Source of the DNA: Hyphomicrobium denitrificans ATCC 51888
Lineage (GTDB): Bacteria; Pseudomonadota; Alphaproteobacteria; Rhizobiales; Hyphomicrobiaceae
Reading direction: 5' to 3'
Assembly: GCF_000143145.1 (NCBI RefSeq)
Contig: NC_014313.1
Span: 744,001-808,000, forward strand
DNA length: 64,000 nt
Shown: piece after piece, positions 22,986-30,954 of the stretch
How the letters are laid out: each line of letters begins with the position of its first letter
Numbering within the stretch: the first letter of the stretch is position 1
Program-made: the position numbers and the translations under genes
The notes under the pieces: model-generated
What the model saw: only the letters and a program-made list of their open reading frames with translations
Database searches by the model: none
Told to the model about the DNA's origin: nothing

Positions 22986-24272
22986 TTATTCTCCGAGTGC
23001 TGCAGCTTTGGTCGGCTTAGCCGAGAACTTCATGTGATGAGCCCGTCCAAGCTTCTCAGCATGGAAGTCGACCGAGAACTTCTCAACAAGTTCCTTGCCG
23101 TTCCAGTCGTACGCCTTGAGCCACTGCTCGTTGTCGGCGCCCTTCTTGTCCCAGTTGGCGAGGAGCGAGGTCGTGAAGTACACGCGCTTGCCGTCGAAGC
23201 TCTGGGAGACCATGTTGACCTGGCTTCCCATTTTCTTCGAGTAGACTTCCTTCGGAGCATCGAGATTCGTCAAATCGAAGAATCGCGTCGTTCCGTCCAG
23301 GAAGGTGTTGACCCAAAGGCCCTTGCCATCGGCCGTGATGGAGATGTCAACCGGCAGCGGCACCTTCGACGGATCGCCGATGTTGCCGACGTCCTTTGCC
23401 TGCCACTCACCCTTGTCGTCTTTCTTGACAACCCAGAGCTTCGAGGTCAGCGCTGTCGCGGTGATTGCCCAGTTGTCTTCCGGCTTCAGCGACCAGCGGA
23501 TCTCGAGCGGTGCGCCCGGGACGTTCATGGTCTTGATGGGCTTCATCGATTTGTAGTCCCACATGATCATCGACGTGCCGAAGCGCTTCATGGCCTCGGG
23601 ATCTTTGATCAGCTGACCCATGTCCATCATGTAGTTCGTCCAGCCCGTGAAGCTCGACGTGAGCATGACGTTCTGGGCCGGGTTGATGCCGATGTCATAG
23701 CCATAGCCGTCGCCGCCGTTCTCGAGCGGCATCTTGTGCGTGGAGATCAATTCGCCGGCGTTGTTGTAAACGGCGATGCCGGTCTGGCCGTCGTGCGAAT
23801 TCGGATTCGAAAGCGCCTGGATCATCATGCGGCCGGCCGTTGCATAGAACGTGTGCGGCCCGACGAAACCGGTCTTCTCAGCAAAGTCGGTGATCGTCTT
23901 TACGATTTTCGGCTTCGACGGATCGATGAGATCGAAGATGAAAATCTTGTTGTCGTCCAGACGTCCGGCCCAAAGAAAGCGACGATCGTCGGTAAAGCCA
24001 GTGTGATGCGCCTCGCCGCGTCCGCCGACCGACAAGGAGTTGACGACCTTTCCGAAGGTCGGGGAATTCGGCTGCACGTCGATCGTGACGAGCTTGTCGG
24101 ATTCGTCGCCGACTCCGACCTCTCCAAGTGTCCAAACGTGGAGAAAGTCTTCTTGCCCCTTAATCAGCGCCGACGTGTATGGCGAGTTGCAGGTTTCGTC
24201 CGCGATCGTCAGCGTCGGCCCTACGACGAACAGGGCCAATGCGCAAACGCTCGATTTAAGTAGCTTCCTCAC
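22986..24272 (-). CDS. mtoX: Methanethiol oxidase (selenium-binding protein family)
   Basis: Periplasmic copper enzyme oxidising methanethiol to formaldehyde, hydrogen sulfide and hydrogen peroxide, a central step in dimethylsulfide and methanethiol use by Hyphomicrobium. The 428-residue product has a signal peptide (ending near TIADE) and is homologous in layout to SELENBP1. It keeps the His-rich stretch GEAHHTGFTDDRRFLWAG, the VGPHTFYAT motif and a late RAHHMKFS. The start is GTG 24272 with GGAGGAGG upstream. It leads an operon with the SCO-like and MauG-like genes. The products sulfide and peroxide could be handled by SQR, persulfide dioxygenase and peroxiredoxin in this window. Confidence 0.93.
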   Translation of the reverse strand: MRKLLKSSVCALALFVVGPTLTIADETCNSPYTSALIKGQEDFLHVWTLGEVGVGDESDKLVTIDVQPNSPTFGKVVNSLSVGGRGEAHHTGFTDDRRFLWAGRLDDNKIFIFDLIDPSKPKIVKTITDFAEKTGFVGPHTFYATAGRMMIQALSNPNSHDGQTGIAVYNNAGELISTHKMPLENGGDGYGYDIGINPAQNVMLTSSFTGWTNYMMDMGQLIKDPEAMKRFGTSMIMWDYKSMKPIKTMNVPGAPLEIRWSLKPEDNWAITATALTSKLWVVKKDDKGEWQAKDVGNIGDPSKVPLPVDISITADGKGLWVNTFLDGTTRFFDLTNLDAPKEVYSKKMGSQVNMVSQSFDGKRVYFTTSLLANWDKKGADNEQWLKAYDWNGKELVEKFSVDFHAEKLGRAHHMKFSAKPTKAAALGE

Positions 24273-24508
24273 TTCGTTTCCTCCTCCGCGGCTGCTGTAG
24301 CAACCGGTTTCATTTTGACATACGTGACCGAAGCTAATGGCAGGGCGGGAGGAAGTTAAATTTTGTTTCCCTATACAAATTATTCCATTTTCCTATAGGT
24401 CAGAGACGGGCGAAGAATGTTCTGGTTTTCGAGTATCGCTTCGATATTTTACTGACCTCAGTCCCGCTCTTTCCGGGGATGGAAAAATGATCAGCTCAGG
24501 TTGATTTC
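24273..24508. promoter_or_regulatory. Divergent promoter region of mtoX
   Basis: AT-rich gap between mtoX and the LysR fragment. It contains CTATA (24371-24375) and a CCTATAGG palindrome (24392-24399), possible remnants of a LysR-type operator. No CGTAG-type motif is seen. Confidence 0.3.
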
Positions 24509-24853
24509 ATGAATTTTCGGCAGCTGCGATATGTTCAAGCGCTTGCTGAGGAAGGGTCGTTTCTTGCGGCAGCGCAGCGATGCGAAGTCTCTCAGCCCGC
24601 ACTTTCGAGCGGGATTGCACGTCTCGAAGCCAGTCTCGGTCAACGCATATTTGAACGTACGACACGTAGCGTAGCACTGACTGATTACGGCAAGATCATT
24701 TTGCCATCCATTATCGACGCGATCAATGCGGTCGAACGAATGCGTGATCTCGCCGTACCGTCAGTACCGCGTGCGCAACTGAAAGTGCGTGAAAGGCGAG
24801 CCTTTCCGCGACAGATTACGGGTGCCGAACTCGGCAAAAGCAGGGTTCGATGA
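24509..24853 (+). pseudogene. LysR-family regulator truncated after its DNA-binding domain
   Basis: The 114-residue frame opens with a complete LysR helix-turn-helix (FRQLRYVQALAEEGSFLAAA, then VSQPALSSGIARLEASLGQR and the FERTTRSVALTDYG wing). It then leaves the family after AVPSVPRAQLKV. The remaining 25 residues are not LysR-like and a stop follows. The effector-binding domain is absent, and the next 40 bases run into the convergent CMD gene, so a deletion probably removed it. The HTH could still bind DNA. Divergent from mtoX, which it may have controlled. Confidence 0.7.
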
Positions 24854-24893
24854 TATGGCGGACATTCCGCCAAATCTTCAGGCTTCCGGCACT

Positions 24894-25241
24894 CTATTTT
24901 TTTGAAGCCGCGTCGACTGCGTCCAGCGCGCGGGCCGAATACACGAGGGCAGCGCCCGCGTTCATGGCGATCGCGACGCCGAGTGCTTCGGCGACCTCTT
25001 CCGTCGTTGCGCCGCTCTCAACGGCTTTCTGCGAATGCACCGAGATGCAGCCGTCGCATCGCGTCGTTACCGCAACGGCGAGCGAAATCAATTGCCGGGT
25101 TTTCTCATCCAAGTGATTGGTCTTCGCACCCGCGCCGCTGGCCATCATGTATCCTCCGACGGAATCGGGCGAGAGCTTGCTGAGTTCTCCGATGCGGCCC
25201 ATCAGAGCGCCGCGATAGTTCGACCAATCCATGAGGGACAT
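24894..25241 (-). CDS. AhpD-like carboxymuconolactone decarboxylase family protein
   Basis: The 115-residue all-helical protein has the CMD/AhpD signature: SLAVAVTTRCDGCISVHSQKA with the CxxC pair and following His, then ATTEEVAEALGVAIAMNAG. AhpD-type members act as alkylhydroperoxidases or thiol-disulfide partners; other CMD proteins have unrelated roles. AAGGAG lies 8 bases before the chosen ATG at 25241. It is a single gene between the LysR remnant and the B12 locus; oxidative-stress defence is a reasonable guess. Confidence 0.85.
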   Translation of the reverse strand: MSLMDWSNYRGALMGRIGELSKLSPDSVGGYMMASGAGAKTNHLDEKTRQLISLAVAVTTRCDGCISVHSQKAVESGATTEEVAEALGVAIAMNAGAALVYSARALDAVDAASKK

Positions 25242-25570
25242 GCTCAACTCCTTATGAAAGACCCTGCGATGAGGGTATCTGCGCGTTGGTAGGCATTCTC
25301 GACGTGGCTCAGAAAAGTATTTGCGCCAGTCTCCGGCGAGCAAAAACTTCGAGCCTACCTACTACATGGTAGGGCGGATTTCAATCCGTCAGCGATTTCG
25401 GCGAATTCGTCGGCGGCGATGCTTAAAATCCATCGGTTTGCGCTGACCGCGAATTAGATGCCTGGTTGCCATTCGCGGTGTTGCCGATTTGTCGACGTTG
25501 TCGCGGTTGACATTGTTTGAGAATAATTTCGTTGACTGCTGCGTGAGCGCTGTATGGAATGCGCGATGTG

Positions 25571-25756
25571 ACGGTGCTCTGATCGGTGCAAGCCGGTACG
25601 AGCTAAGAGGGAACACGGTAAGACGTAAGTCGATGCCGTGGCTGCGCCCGCAACTGTAAACGGCAAGTCGTCTCCACATTACGCCACTGATATTCCGCAT
25701 CGGAAAATTGGGAAGGCAGGAGACAGACGTTCGAGCCGTGAGCCAGGAGACCTGCC
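25571..25756 (+). ncRNA. Cobalamin (vitamin B12) riboswitch
   Basis: The characteristic elements are in order: GGTGC, AAGAGGGAACACGGT (about 25605-25619), CCGCAACTGTAAACGGCAAG (conserved core, 25648-25667), the B12 box GCCACTG (25683-25689), GGAAGGC, and the closing GAGCCAGGAGACCTGCC (25739-25755). It lies on the strand of the btuB-like gene, whose ATG is 260 bases downstream. Boundaries are approximate. It should repress the receptor operon when adenosylcobalamin or another cobalamin is abundant. Confidence 0.93.
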
Positions 25757-26016
25757 GACACAAGTCGCCCATCCTCAGTGCGGGACGCCTGCAGGAACGG
25801 AATGCCGGAGTGGCGGCTGATGTGCAACCGATCGGGAGCAGCGTCAGGGCTGGCAAGAGACATGATCACGAACTAGCAAAAACATTGAGCATGCCTTGAT
25901 GCGTCAAGGATAACTGCGCTTCGCGTCCAGCGAGTAAGCGCACGCTTGGTGTTGTGCTGTGAAATGCGCCACTTCTGCTGAAGCTCCCGTCACTTATTTG
26001 AGACGGGGGAACATAC
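25757..26016 (+). promoter_or_regulatory. Long leader between riboswitch and the btuB-like gene
   Basis: This 260-base leader contains hairpins CCTTGA/TCAAGG (25894-25909) and GCGCTT/AAGCGC (about 25915-25940) and ends in GGGGGAAC before the ATG. These may form the expression platform (anti-terminator or ribosome-binding-site sequestering). No reading frame is supported. Confidence 0.4.
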
Positions 26017-27906
26017 ATGTCGTTGAATGCGTCGGGAAAAACCGCGAGCCATGCGCTCAAGTCGGTTCTTTTTTCCGCGAGTGCGCTCGCCGGCGTTGCC
26101 AGCTATGCCGTATCGGCATCCGCGCAGGTGACCGAGCTGGAAGGCGTGACGATCTATTCGGCAAACCAAACGCCGATGGATGCGTCCAAAGTGGGCTCGA
26201 GCGTGGAAATCATCACGCAGAAGGATATCGAGAGCCGCGGCCAGACGTACGTGAAGGACTACCTGGCTACGCTTCCGGGAGTAAGTTTCACTCAGAACGG
26301 TCCACCAGGAACGACGTCGGGCATCTTCATTCGCGGGGCTTCGTCGAGATACGTCAAAGTGCTTGTCGATGGCATGGATATATCCGATCCGTCGGCGCCG
26401 CAGACGGCCGTTTCGTTCGAGCATCTTCTCGTCGGCGATGTTTCACGCATCGAGGTTTTGAAGGGTTCGCAAAGCACGCTCTACGGTGGCGACGCCGTCG
26501 GCGGCGTGATTACCATTGAAACAAAGGCCGCGCAGAAGCCCGGTTTCTTTCAGCAGGGCAACATCGAAGGCGGCCAGTATAGCACCATCAACGGCTCCTA
26601 CACGGCTGGTTACGCGGCTGCGAACGGCAGCAATATTTCGGCGACGATTCAGGGTGTCGGAACGGATGGGTTTTCTGCCTACGCCTACGGACGCGAAGAC
26701 GACGGTTATCGCAATCTGACGTTCTCCGGCCGCGGGGAGTACTTCCTCACGCCGTCGTGGAAAGTGTTTTTCGCTGCCCGCGCACTTGATGCCAAATACA
26801 GTTATGACGGTTATCCGCCGCCAGATTATGTATTCGGCGACTCGCTTGATAACGGAACGACGACGCAACAGGCTGGTCGCGTCGGCACTGAATTTTCACT
26901 GCTCAACGGCGCGTTTCAGAACACGCTCGCCATCCAGGGCATGAACGTCCGGCGCGAGACGTTCGACGACAAGACGCGTAACGGATGGTTCGACGGCGAT
27001 CGCATCAAGGGCGAATACAAGGGCGTTTTCAAGTTCAACGATTCGCTCTCGTTGCTTGCGGGCGCCGACTGGGAGCGAACCGGCGCTTCAACCAACAGCA
27101 ATACACATCGAGAGACGATGGATCTCAATGGGTATTACGCGCAGTTGATGATGGAGCCCATTCAGGGGCTGTTTCTGACCGGCGGTGGCCGTATCGACGA
27201 TCACAGCACCTTTGGAACCTTTGATACCTACCGCATAACCGGCGCGTATCTCATTCCGGGGACGGAAACGAAGTTTCACAGCAGCGTCGGCACGGGTTTC
27301 CGCGCGCCGAGCCTCTACGAGCTTTATGATACGGATTTCGGACGCAGGGGCCTGCAGCCTGAGACGAGCTTCGGTTGGGACGCCGGTGTTGAGCAAGGCT
27401 TCAATCAGGGGCGTTACAAGATTGGCGTGACGTACTTTGAACTCGATACCGATAACTTGATAGATTGGGCACCGAAGCCTGTCGGTTATCACAATGTACC
27501 AGGCGTCGTGCATCGCAACGGCGTCGAGGTTTCGGGTACGGCCGTGCTCACCAGTTGGCTGTCTCTGACTGGTGGGTATACCTACACAGACGCGACGGAT
27601 GCGAAAGACAAACGCTTGGCTCGTGTCCCACGGCACTCGTTCGCTGCCGGTATCAACGTCGTTCCGATGGACAAGGTCGCGTTGAACGTCACGACACAGT
27701 ATGTCGCTGACGTGGTCGATGGCGGTGGCGAACTCGATGATTATGTTCTCGTTGGCGCGAAAGCGTCCTACGAATTCGCACCCGGTTGGAAAGCCTATGT
27801 ACGGGGCGAGAATCTGCTCGACCAGGATTATCAAACGGTACGCGACTACGGAACTCCCGGCGCTTCGGTTTATGGCGGCCTGACCATGGCATTGCCCAGC
27901 GACTGA
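26017..27906 (+). CDS. btuB: TonB-dependent cobalamin receptor (BtuB-like)
   Basis: Outer-membrane receptor of 629 residues for uptake of corrinoids. A signal peptide (cleavage near SASAQ) is followed by a TonB-box-like stretch near TELEGVTIYSA, a plug domain (SSVEIITQKDIESRGQ, FIRGASSRYVKVLVDGMD, VEVLKGSQSTLYGGDAVGG-like region) and a beta-barrel. The end RGENLLDQDYQTVRDYGTPG is the usual C-terminal TonB-receptor signature. The cobalamin riboswitch upstream and CbiZ downstream identify the ligand. A perfect 14-bp hairpin follows the gene. Confidence 0.92.
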   Translation: MSLNASGKTASHALKSVLFSASALAGVASYAVSASAQVTELEGVTIYSANQTPMDASKVGSSVEIITQKDIESRGQTYVKDYLATLPGVSFTQNGPPGTTSGIFIRGASSRYVKVLVDGMDISDPSAPQTAVSFEHLLVGDVSRIEVLKGSQSTLYGGDAVGGVITIETKAAQKPGFFQQGNIEGGQYSTINGSYTAGYAAANGSNISATIQGVGTDGFSAYAYGREDDGYRNLTFSGRGEYFLTPSWKVFFAARALDAKYSYDGYPPPDYVFGDSLDNGTTTQQAGRVGTEFSLLNGAFQNTLAIQGMNVRRETFDDKTRNGWFDGDRIKGEYKGVFKFNDSLSLLAGADWERTGASTNSNTHRETMDLNGYYAQLMMEPIQGLFLTGGGRIDDHSTFGTFDTYRITGAYLIPGTETKFHSSVGTGFRAPSLYELYDTDFGRRGLQPETSFGWDAGVEQGFNQGRYKIGVTYFELDTDNLIDWAPKPVGYHNVPGVVHRNGVEVSGTAVLTSWLSLTGGYTYTDATDAKDKRLARVPRHSFAAGINVVPMDKVALNVTTQYVADVVDGGGELDDYVLVGAKASYEFAPGWKAYVRGENLLDQDYQTVRDYGTPGASVYGGLTMALPSD

Positions 27907-27911
27907 AGCGC

Positions 27912-27950
27912 AGGAAGGCTCATGCTTAACCTGCATGAGCCTTCCTTCTT
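27912..27950 (+). terminator. Hairpin after the btuB-like gene
   Basis: AGGAAGGCTCATGC and GCATGAGCCTTCCT form a perfect 14-bp stem with loop TTAACCT, with TCTTTG after it. It begins 5 bases after the btuB stop and may partly terminate transcription into the downstream genes. Confidence 0.75.
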
Positions 27951-27982
27951 TGAATACGAATGCTTTGCGGGAGCGTTGGAAA

Positions 27983-28612
27983 ATGTCAGCACAGATCCAT
28001 GACAAGAGTTGTCCGCTCTCTCGCGTCGGACCCGAGCCGACGTCAGTCGATCGGAAAGACGACGGAACGCTCAGCAGGGAATATTGGGAGTTGCCGCTCG
28101 AGGAAGCCTATCTCGAAGCTTTCCTGAGCGATGTGTTCCAGAATTATTGGCAAGGGCTGTGCTTTGGTCCGCTGGTGCAAGGCGCAGCGTATGAGCTTCG
28201 ATGCATCGGCGCGCCAACGCGAATTTCGCTGCGCGACGGCTATCTGACGATCATGTTCGGGCATGGCGGCCATTTTCACCTCTGCATCGGAGAGAACAAG
28301 GGCTCGGAACGGTTTCCGGTCAGCGCGGAACTGCGGGCGCATCGGCGCCCCTCGATGGCGCGCATCTTTCGCGGCTACGGTCGCGACGGAAAGCCGGTGA
28401 CGTGGGGCTTCGAGATGGCGAACGGCAAGAATGAGCCGATGATTTCGATCTTTTTTCCGAACCCCTTCATCAACGAAGACGACAGTCTTTCCGACGAACC
28501 GCAATGGGCGCGGCTTGAGACTTGGCGCGCCATCGCAAAGACGTGGCTTGGACGAGAGCCCGAGGACATCGACAGTGCAGGCGCAGGCTTTAGGGTGGGC
28601 GTTAGTCATTGA
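27983..28612 (+). CDS. Uncharacterised soluble protein in B12 locus
   Basis: The 209-residue protein has no signal peptide or membrane segment. The middle LTIMFGHGGHFHLCIGENKG is His-rich, with H in GHGGHFH and a Cys that could bind metal or a corrinoid. Trp and Pro-rich stretches follow (PVTWGFEMANGKNEP, ISIFFPNPF). GGGAG lies about 10 bases before the ATG; an earlier in-frame start at 27935 would fall inside the terminator hairpin. Proteins of this type are often found beside TonB-dependent receptors and TonB in rhizobial genomes. Function unknown; a role in corrinoid handling is suggested by position only. Confidence 0.68.
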   Translation: MSAQIHDKSCPLSRVGPEPTSVDRKDDGTLSREYWELPLEEAYLEAFLSDVFQNYWQGLCFGPLVQGAAYELRCIGAPTRISLRDGYLTIMFGHGGHFHLCIGENKGSERFPVSAELRAHRRPSMARIFRGYGRDGKPVTWGFEMANGKNEPMISIFFPNPFINEDDSLSDEPQWARLETWRAIAKTWLGREPEDIDSAGAGFRVGVSH

Positions 28613-28628
28613 GGCCGCCGATGCAACG

Positions 28629-29540
28629 ATGACGCGCGCAATTCGAGGCGCCGAAAGTCCGAGTTCCGGAGCATCGGGCAAGGTCGTGCGCGCGATCGCG
28701 CTCGGTGGCGGTATTCTGTTGTCACTGCTATTTCACGGCTCGGTCCTGGCGACCTTTCTTTATCTGGCGAAGCAAAAGCCTGGCGCGATTGAGCAGCCGA
28801 CCGAAGCGATCAGTGTGGCGTCGCTTCAAAGTGATGTGCTGGAAGCCGTCAGCGCTGCGCAATCGGCAGCCGCGGTATCGGCGTCGTCCGTGGACGAGAC
28901 CGTCGGTGAAATCAAGGAGAGTGCCGCCGCGCAGCCCTCGCAGGCACAGGAATTCGAGGCGGACGAACCACAGCATACAACTCCGGCTGCAACTGAGATC
29001 AGCAACAGCGCCGTGTTGCCGGAAGGTCTCGATCTCGTGCGTGGTGCGTTCGAAAGCGAGCGCGGCGCCGGCGACGAAACGGGAGCAGCAGACGTAACGG
29101 CCGAAGCAGGCGCACCTGAACGGAACGTCCGAGAGCAATCGGCGTCACGCAAACCGAGGACGTCTGCGCAAGCTCGGCTGAACCACGATCGCTCGAGTCA
29201 GCGCAAACAAAAAGGCGCGGCGAGTATCAGAGCCAAGAGCGGAGCACAGGCGAGCGCCGGACGCGTTTCCGCAAGCTCTGGATCGGCGCTCAACTATGCG
29301 GCGCTTGTCCGCGCGCGCGTCGCGGGACGAAGACCTGGAGGCAATGGCGGGCGTGGCACCGTTGTTGTCGCGTTCAGCGTTTCGCGTGCGGGGGCGCTGA
29401 ACTCGGCGCGTATCGCGCGCTCTTCCGGCAATTTGAGTTTGGACAGCAGCGTGCTGGCGGCGGTGCGAGGCGCCAGTCCGTTTCCGCCGCCGCCGGCTAC
29501 CGCCATTTTGAGTTTTTCCATGCCGTTCTATTTCAAATGA
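28629..29540 (+). CDS. TonB-family energy transducer
   Basis: Inner-membrane protein of about 303 residues that couples proton motive force to an outer-membrane receptor. One hydrophobic anchor (about residues 21-43), a long low-complexity Ala/Glu/Ser-rich linker, and a TonB C-terminal domain (YAALVRARVAGRRPGG, GTVVVAFSVSRAGAL, ARSSGNLSLDSSVLAAVRGA, FPPPP) support it. Its position after the BtuB-like gene suggests dedication to corrinoid uptake. The start is uncertain: ATG 28629 lies 17 bases after the previous stop, and longer in-frame extensions overlap that gene. No ExbB/ExbD genes are adjacent. Confidence 0.85.
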   Translation: MTRAIRGAESPSSGASGKVVRAIALGGGILLSLLFHGSVLATFLYLAKQKPGAIEQPTEAISVASLQSDVLEAVSAAQSAAAVSASSVDETVGEIKESAAAQPSQAQEFEADEPQHTTPAATEISNSAVLPEGLDLVRGAFESERGAGDETGAADVTAEAGAPERNVREQSASRKPRTSAQARLNHDRSSQRKQKGAASIRAKSGAQASAGRVSASSGSALNYAALVRARVAGRRPGGNGGRGTVVVAFSVSRAGALNSARIARSSGNLSLDSSVLAAVRGASPFPPPPATAILSFSMPFYFK

Positions 29541-29616
29541 ACGGCGGGCTGCGTTTGTGATGGCTTTCAGAAGGATCGCTCTCGCCATTGAGAGCGAAGA
29601 AAAAAAGGAGACTGCG

Positions 29617-30174
29617 ATGATGAAATCTGTACGAGACGATGAAATGGCGATGAAATTCGTCACTCCGATGTTGTGGGTCGCGCTCATTGCTGCATTGAGT
29701 GTCGGCGGCAGCTACGTCTATGCCTGCGCCGCTCCATTCGCAGCAGTTGGCGCGCTGGCGGCACGCAAGATGGATCGTGCGACCGGTTTGACGCTCGTTC
29801 TTCTGGCGTGGAGCGCAAACCAGATCGTCGGCTATGGCCTTCTCGATTATCCGCAGACGGCAAATTCGTTTGCCTGGGGCGGCGCGATCGGCCTGGGTGC
29901 CGTTGCAGCACTCTTCGCAGCGCGCGTCGTCGGCAATTTCGGCTGGAGCAATGTCGTTGCGACTGTCGCCAGCTTCGCCAGCGCGTTTATCGCATATGAG
30001 GGCACGCTGTATCTGGCGAGCTTTGGGCTCGGTGGCTCCGACGCCTTCTCGTTCGACATCGTATCGCGCATCCTGGTCATCAACGCCGTCGCGTTCACGG
30101 CTATTCTCGCGCTTTATGCCGTGGTCGGACTATTGAAGACGGGCCGCGAGAAAGCCATCGCTGTGCGCGCGTAA
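29617..30174 (+). CDS. Small multispanning membrane protein in B12 locus
   Basis: The 185-residue protein has about five hydrophobic segments and one cysteine (C37, in SYVYACAAPF). AAGGAG lies 8 bases before the chosen ATG; a frame from 29557 overlaps nothing but lacks a site. It is placed between tonB and cbiZ under a locus headed by a cobalamin riboswitch. The size and single Cys recall solitary B12 permeases of the BtuM type, which use a Cys to bind cobalamin, but I cannot confirm homology. No BtuCDF-type transporter genes are present in the window, leaving the inner-membrane step unfilled. Candidate corrinoid transporter. Confidence 0.68.
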   Translation: MMKSVRDDEMAMKFVTPMLWVALIAALSVGGSYVYACAAPFAAVGALAARKMDRATGLTLVLLAWSANQIVGYGLLDYPQTANSFAWGGAIGLGAVAALFAARVVGNFGWSNVVATVASFASAFIAYEGTLYLASFGLGGSDAFSFDIVSRILVINAVAFTAILALYAVVGLLKTGREKAIAVRA

Positions 30175-30208
30175 GGCCGCGAAAATTCGGAACGCCGCGG
30201 GATGATTG

Positions 30209-30892
30209 TTATTCCGCGGCGGCCGAGTTTTGTAACAAGGATTCAAAATCCCTCCGCCAGATTTCCGTGCCGCTTCGGATTGCTTCATATACGGCTGCGC
30301 CGGCAGCTTCGCCGATGGCGGTATGCATTCCGGCGTAGCGGGCCTCCGCTTCGGCACGCGGCGCGGCGACAACGATGCAATCGGTTCCAGTTCCGGTTAT
30401 CGCGATGCCGTTTCGTTGCACGCCGCTATCGAGAATGGCGGTTGTGCGAGCCATCGCGACGATCGAGACGAGTTCAATAAATGCGCCGGATGAGAGCGGC
30501 TGATCGACGTGCAGCAGCGTGTTGATGGTTCCCATCAGCGGTTTTTCGGATTGCCGGTGGCCGACGCGCTCGCCATTGGAGAGCCCCACGGTCGCGAGAC
30601 AACTTGCGGTGATTTCCTCGACGGTTTTGCGCACGCAATCATGCTGAGCAACGGTGCGAGACGTTATAAGCGCAACTGCATCGGGGATGCCGCGGTCTGC
30701 AAGCCTGTCCGCAACGAGTTGCTCGGGGTCTACTCCTGGTGGCAGTTCGGCGTTTCGCACTTCGATCCAGGCAACCTTCGACGCTGTCTGAAATCCCGGC
30801 CGGTTGATGGACCAGCTCAGCATGTTCTGCGGCGTTGAAAAGGATGCGAGCAGGAGCCTTGGCTCCAGCGTCATGAAAAATGGCAGGGTCAT
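30209..30892 (-). CDS. cbiZ: Adenosylcobinamide amidohydrolase
   Basis: This 227-residue enzyme removes the aminopropanol side of adenosylcobinamide to give adenosylcobyric acid, letting cells remake an incomplete or foreign corrinoid. Features fit CbiZ: GLSNGERVGHRQ, TINTLLHVDQPLSSGAFIELVSIV, then NGIAITGTGTDCIVVAAP and the AGMHTAIGEAAGAAVYEAI helix. Two starts are possible (30892 or 30874) and neither has a clear ribosome-binding site. It is convergent to the riboswitch-led genes but adjacent to them. Suggests remodelling of salvaged corrinoids rather than simple uptake. Confidence 0.87.
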   Translation of the reverse strand: MTLPFFMTLEPRLLLASFSTPQNMLSWSINRPGFQTASKVAWIEVRNAELPPGVDPEQLVADRLADRGIPDAVALITSRTVAQHDCVRKTVEEITASCLATVGLSNGERVGHRQSEKPLMGTINTLLHVDQPLSSGAFIELVSIVAMARTTAILDSGVQRNGIAITGTGTDCIVVAAPRAEAEARYAGMHTAIGEAAGAAVYEAIRSGTEIWRRDFESLLQNSAAAE

Positions 30893-30954
30893 TTGGATTT
30901 GATACCGGGCGGCAAATGCGAACGCTAGTGCCTGCCGCCGCGCAACTGAAAAAT

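Noticed and set aside
23034..24263. A 409-codon plus-strand frame opposite mtoX
   Set aside because: Antisense shadow; mtoX has a signal peptide, family motifs and a strong ribosome-binding site.
24850..24893. Small GGCGGA/TCCGCC hairpin after the LysR fragment
   Set aside because: Short stem without a T-run on either strand; not convincing as a terminator.
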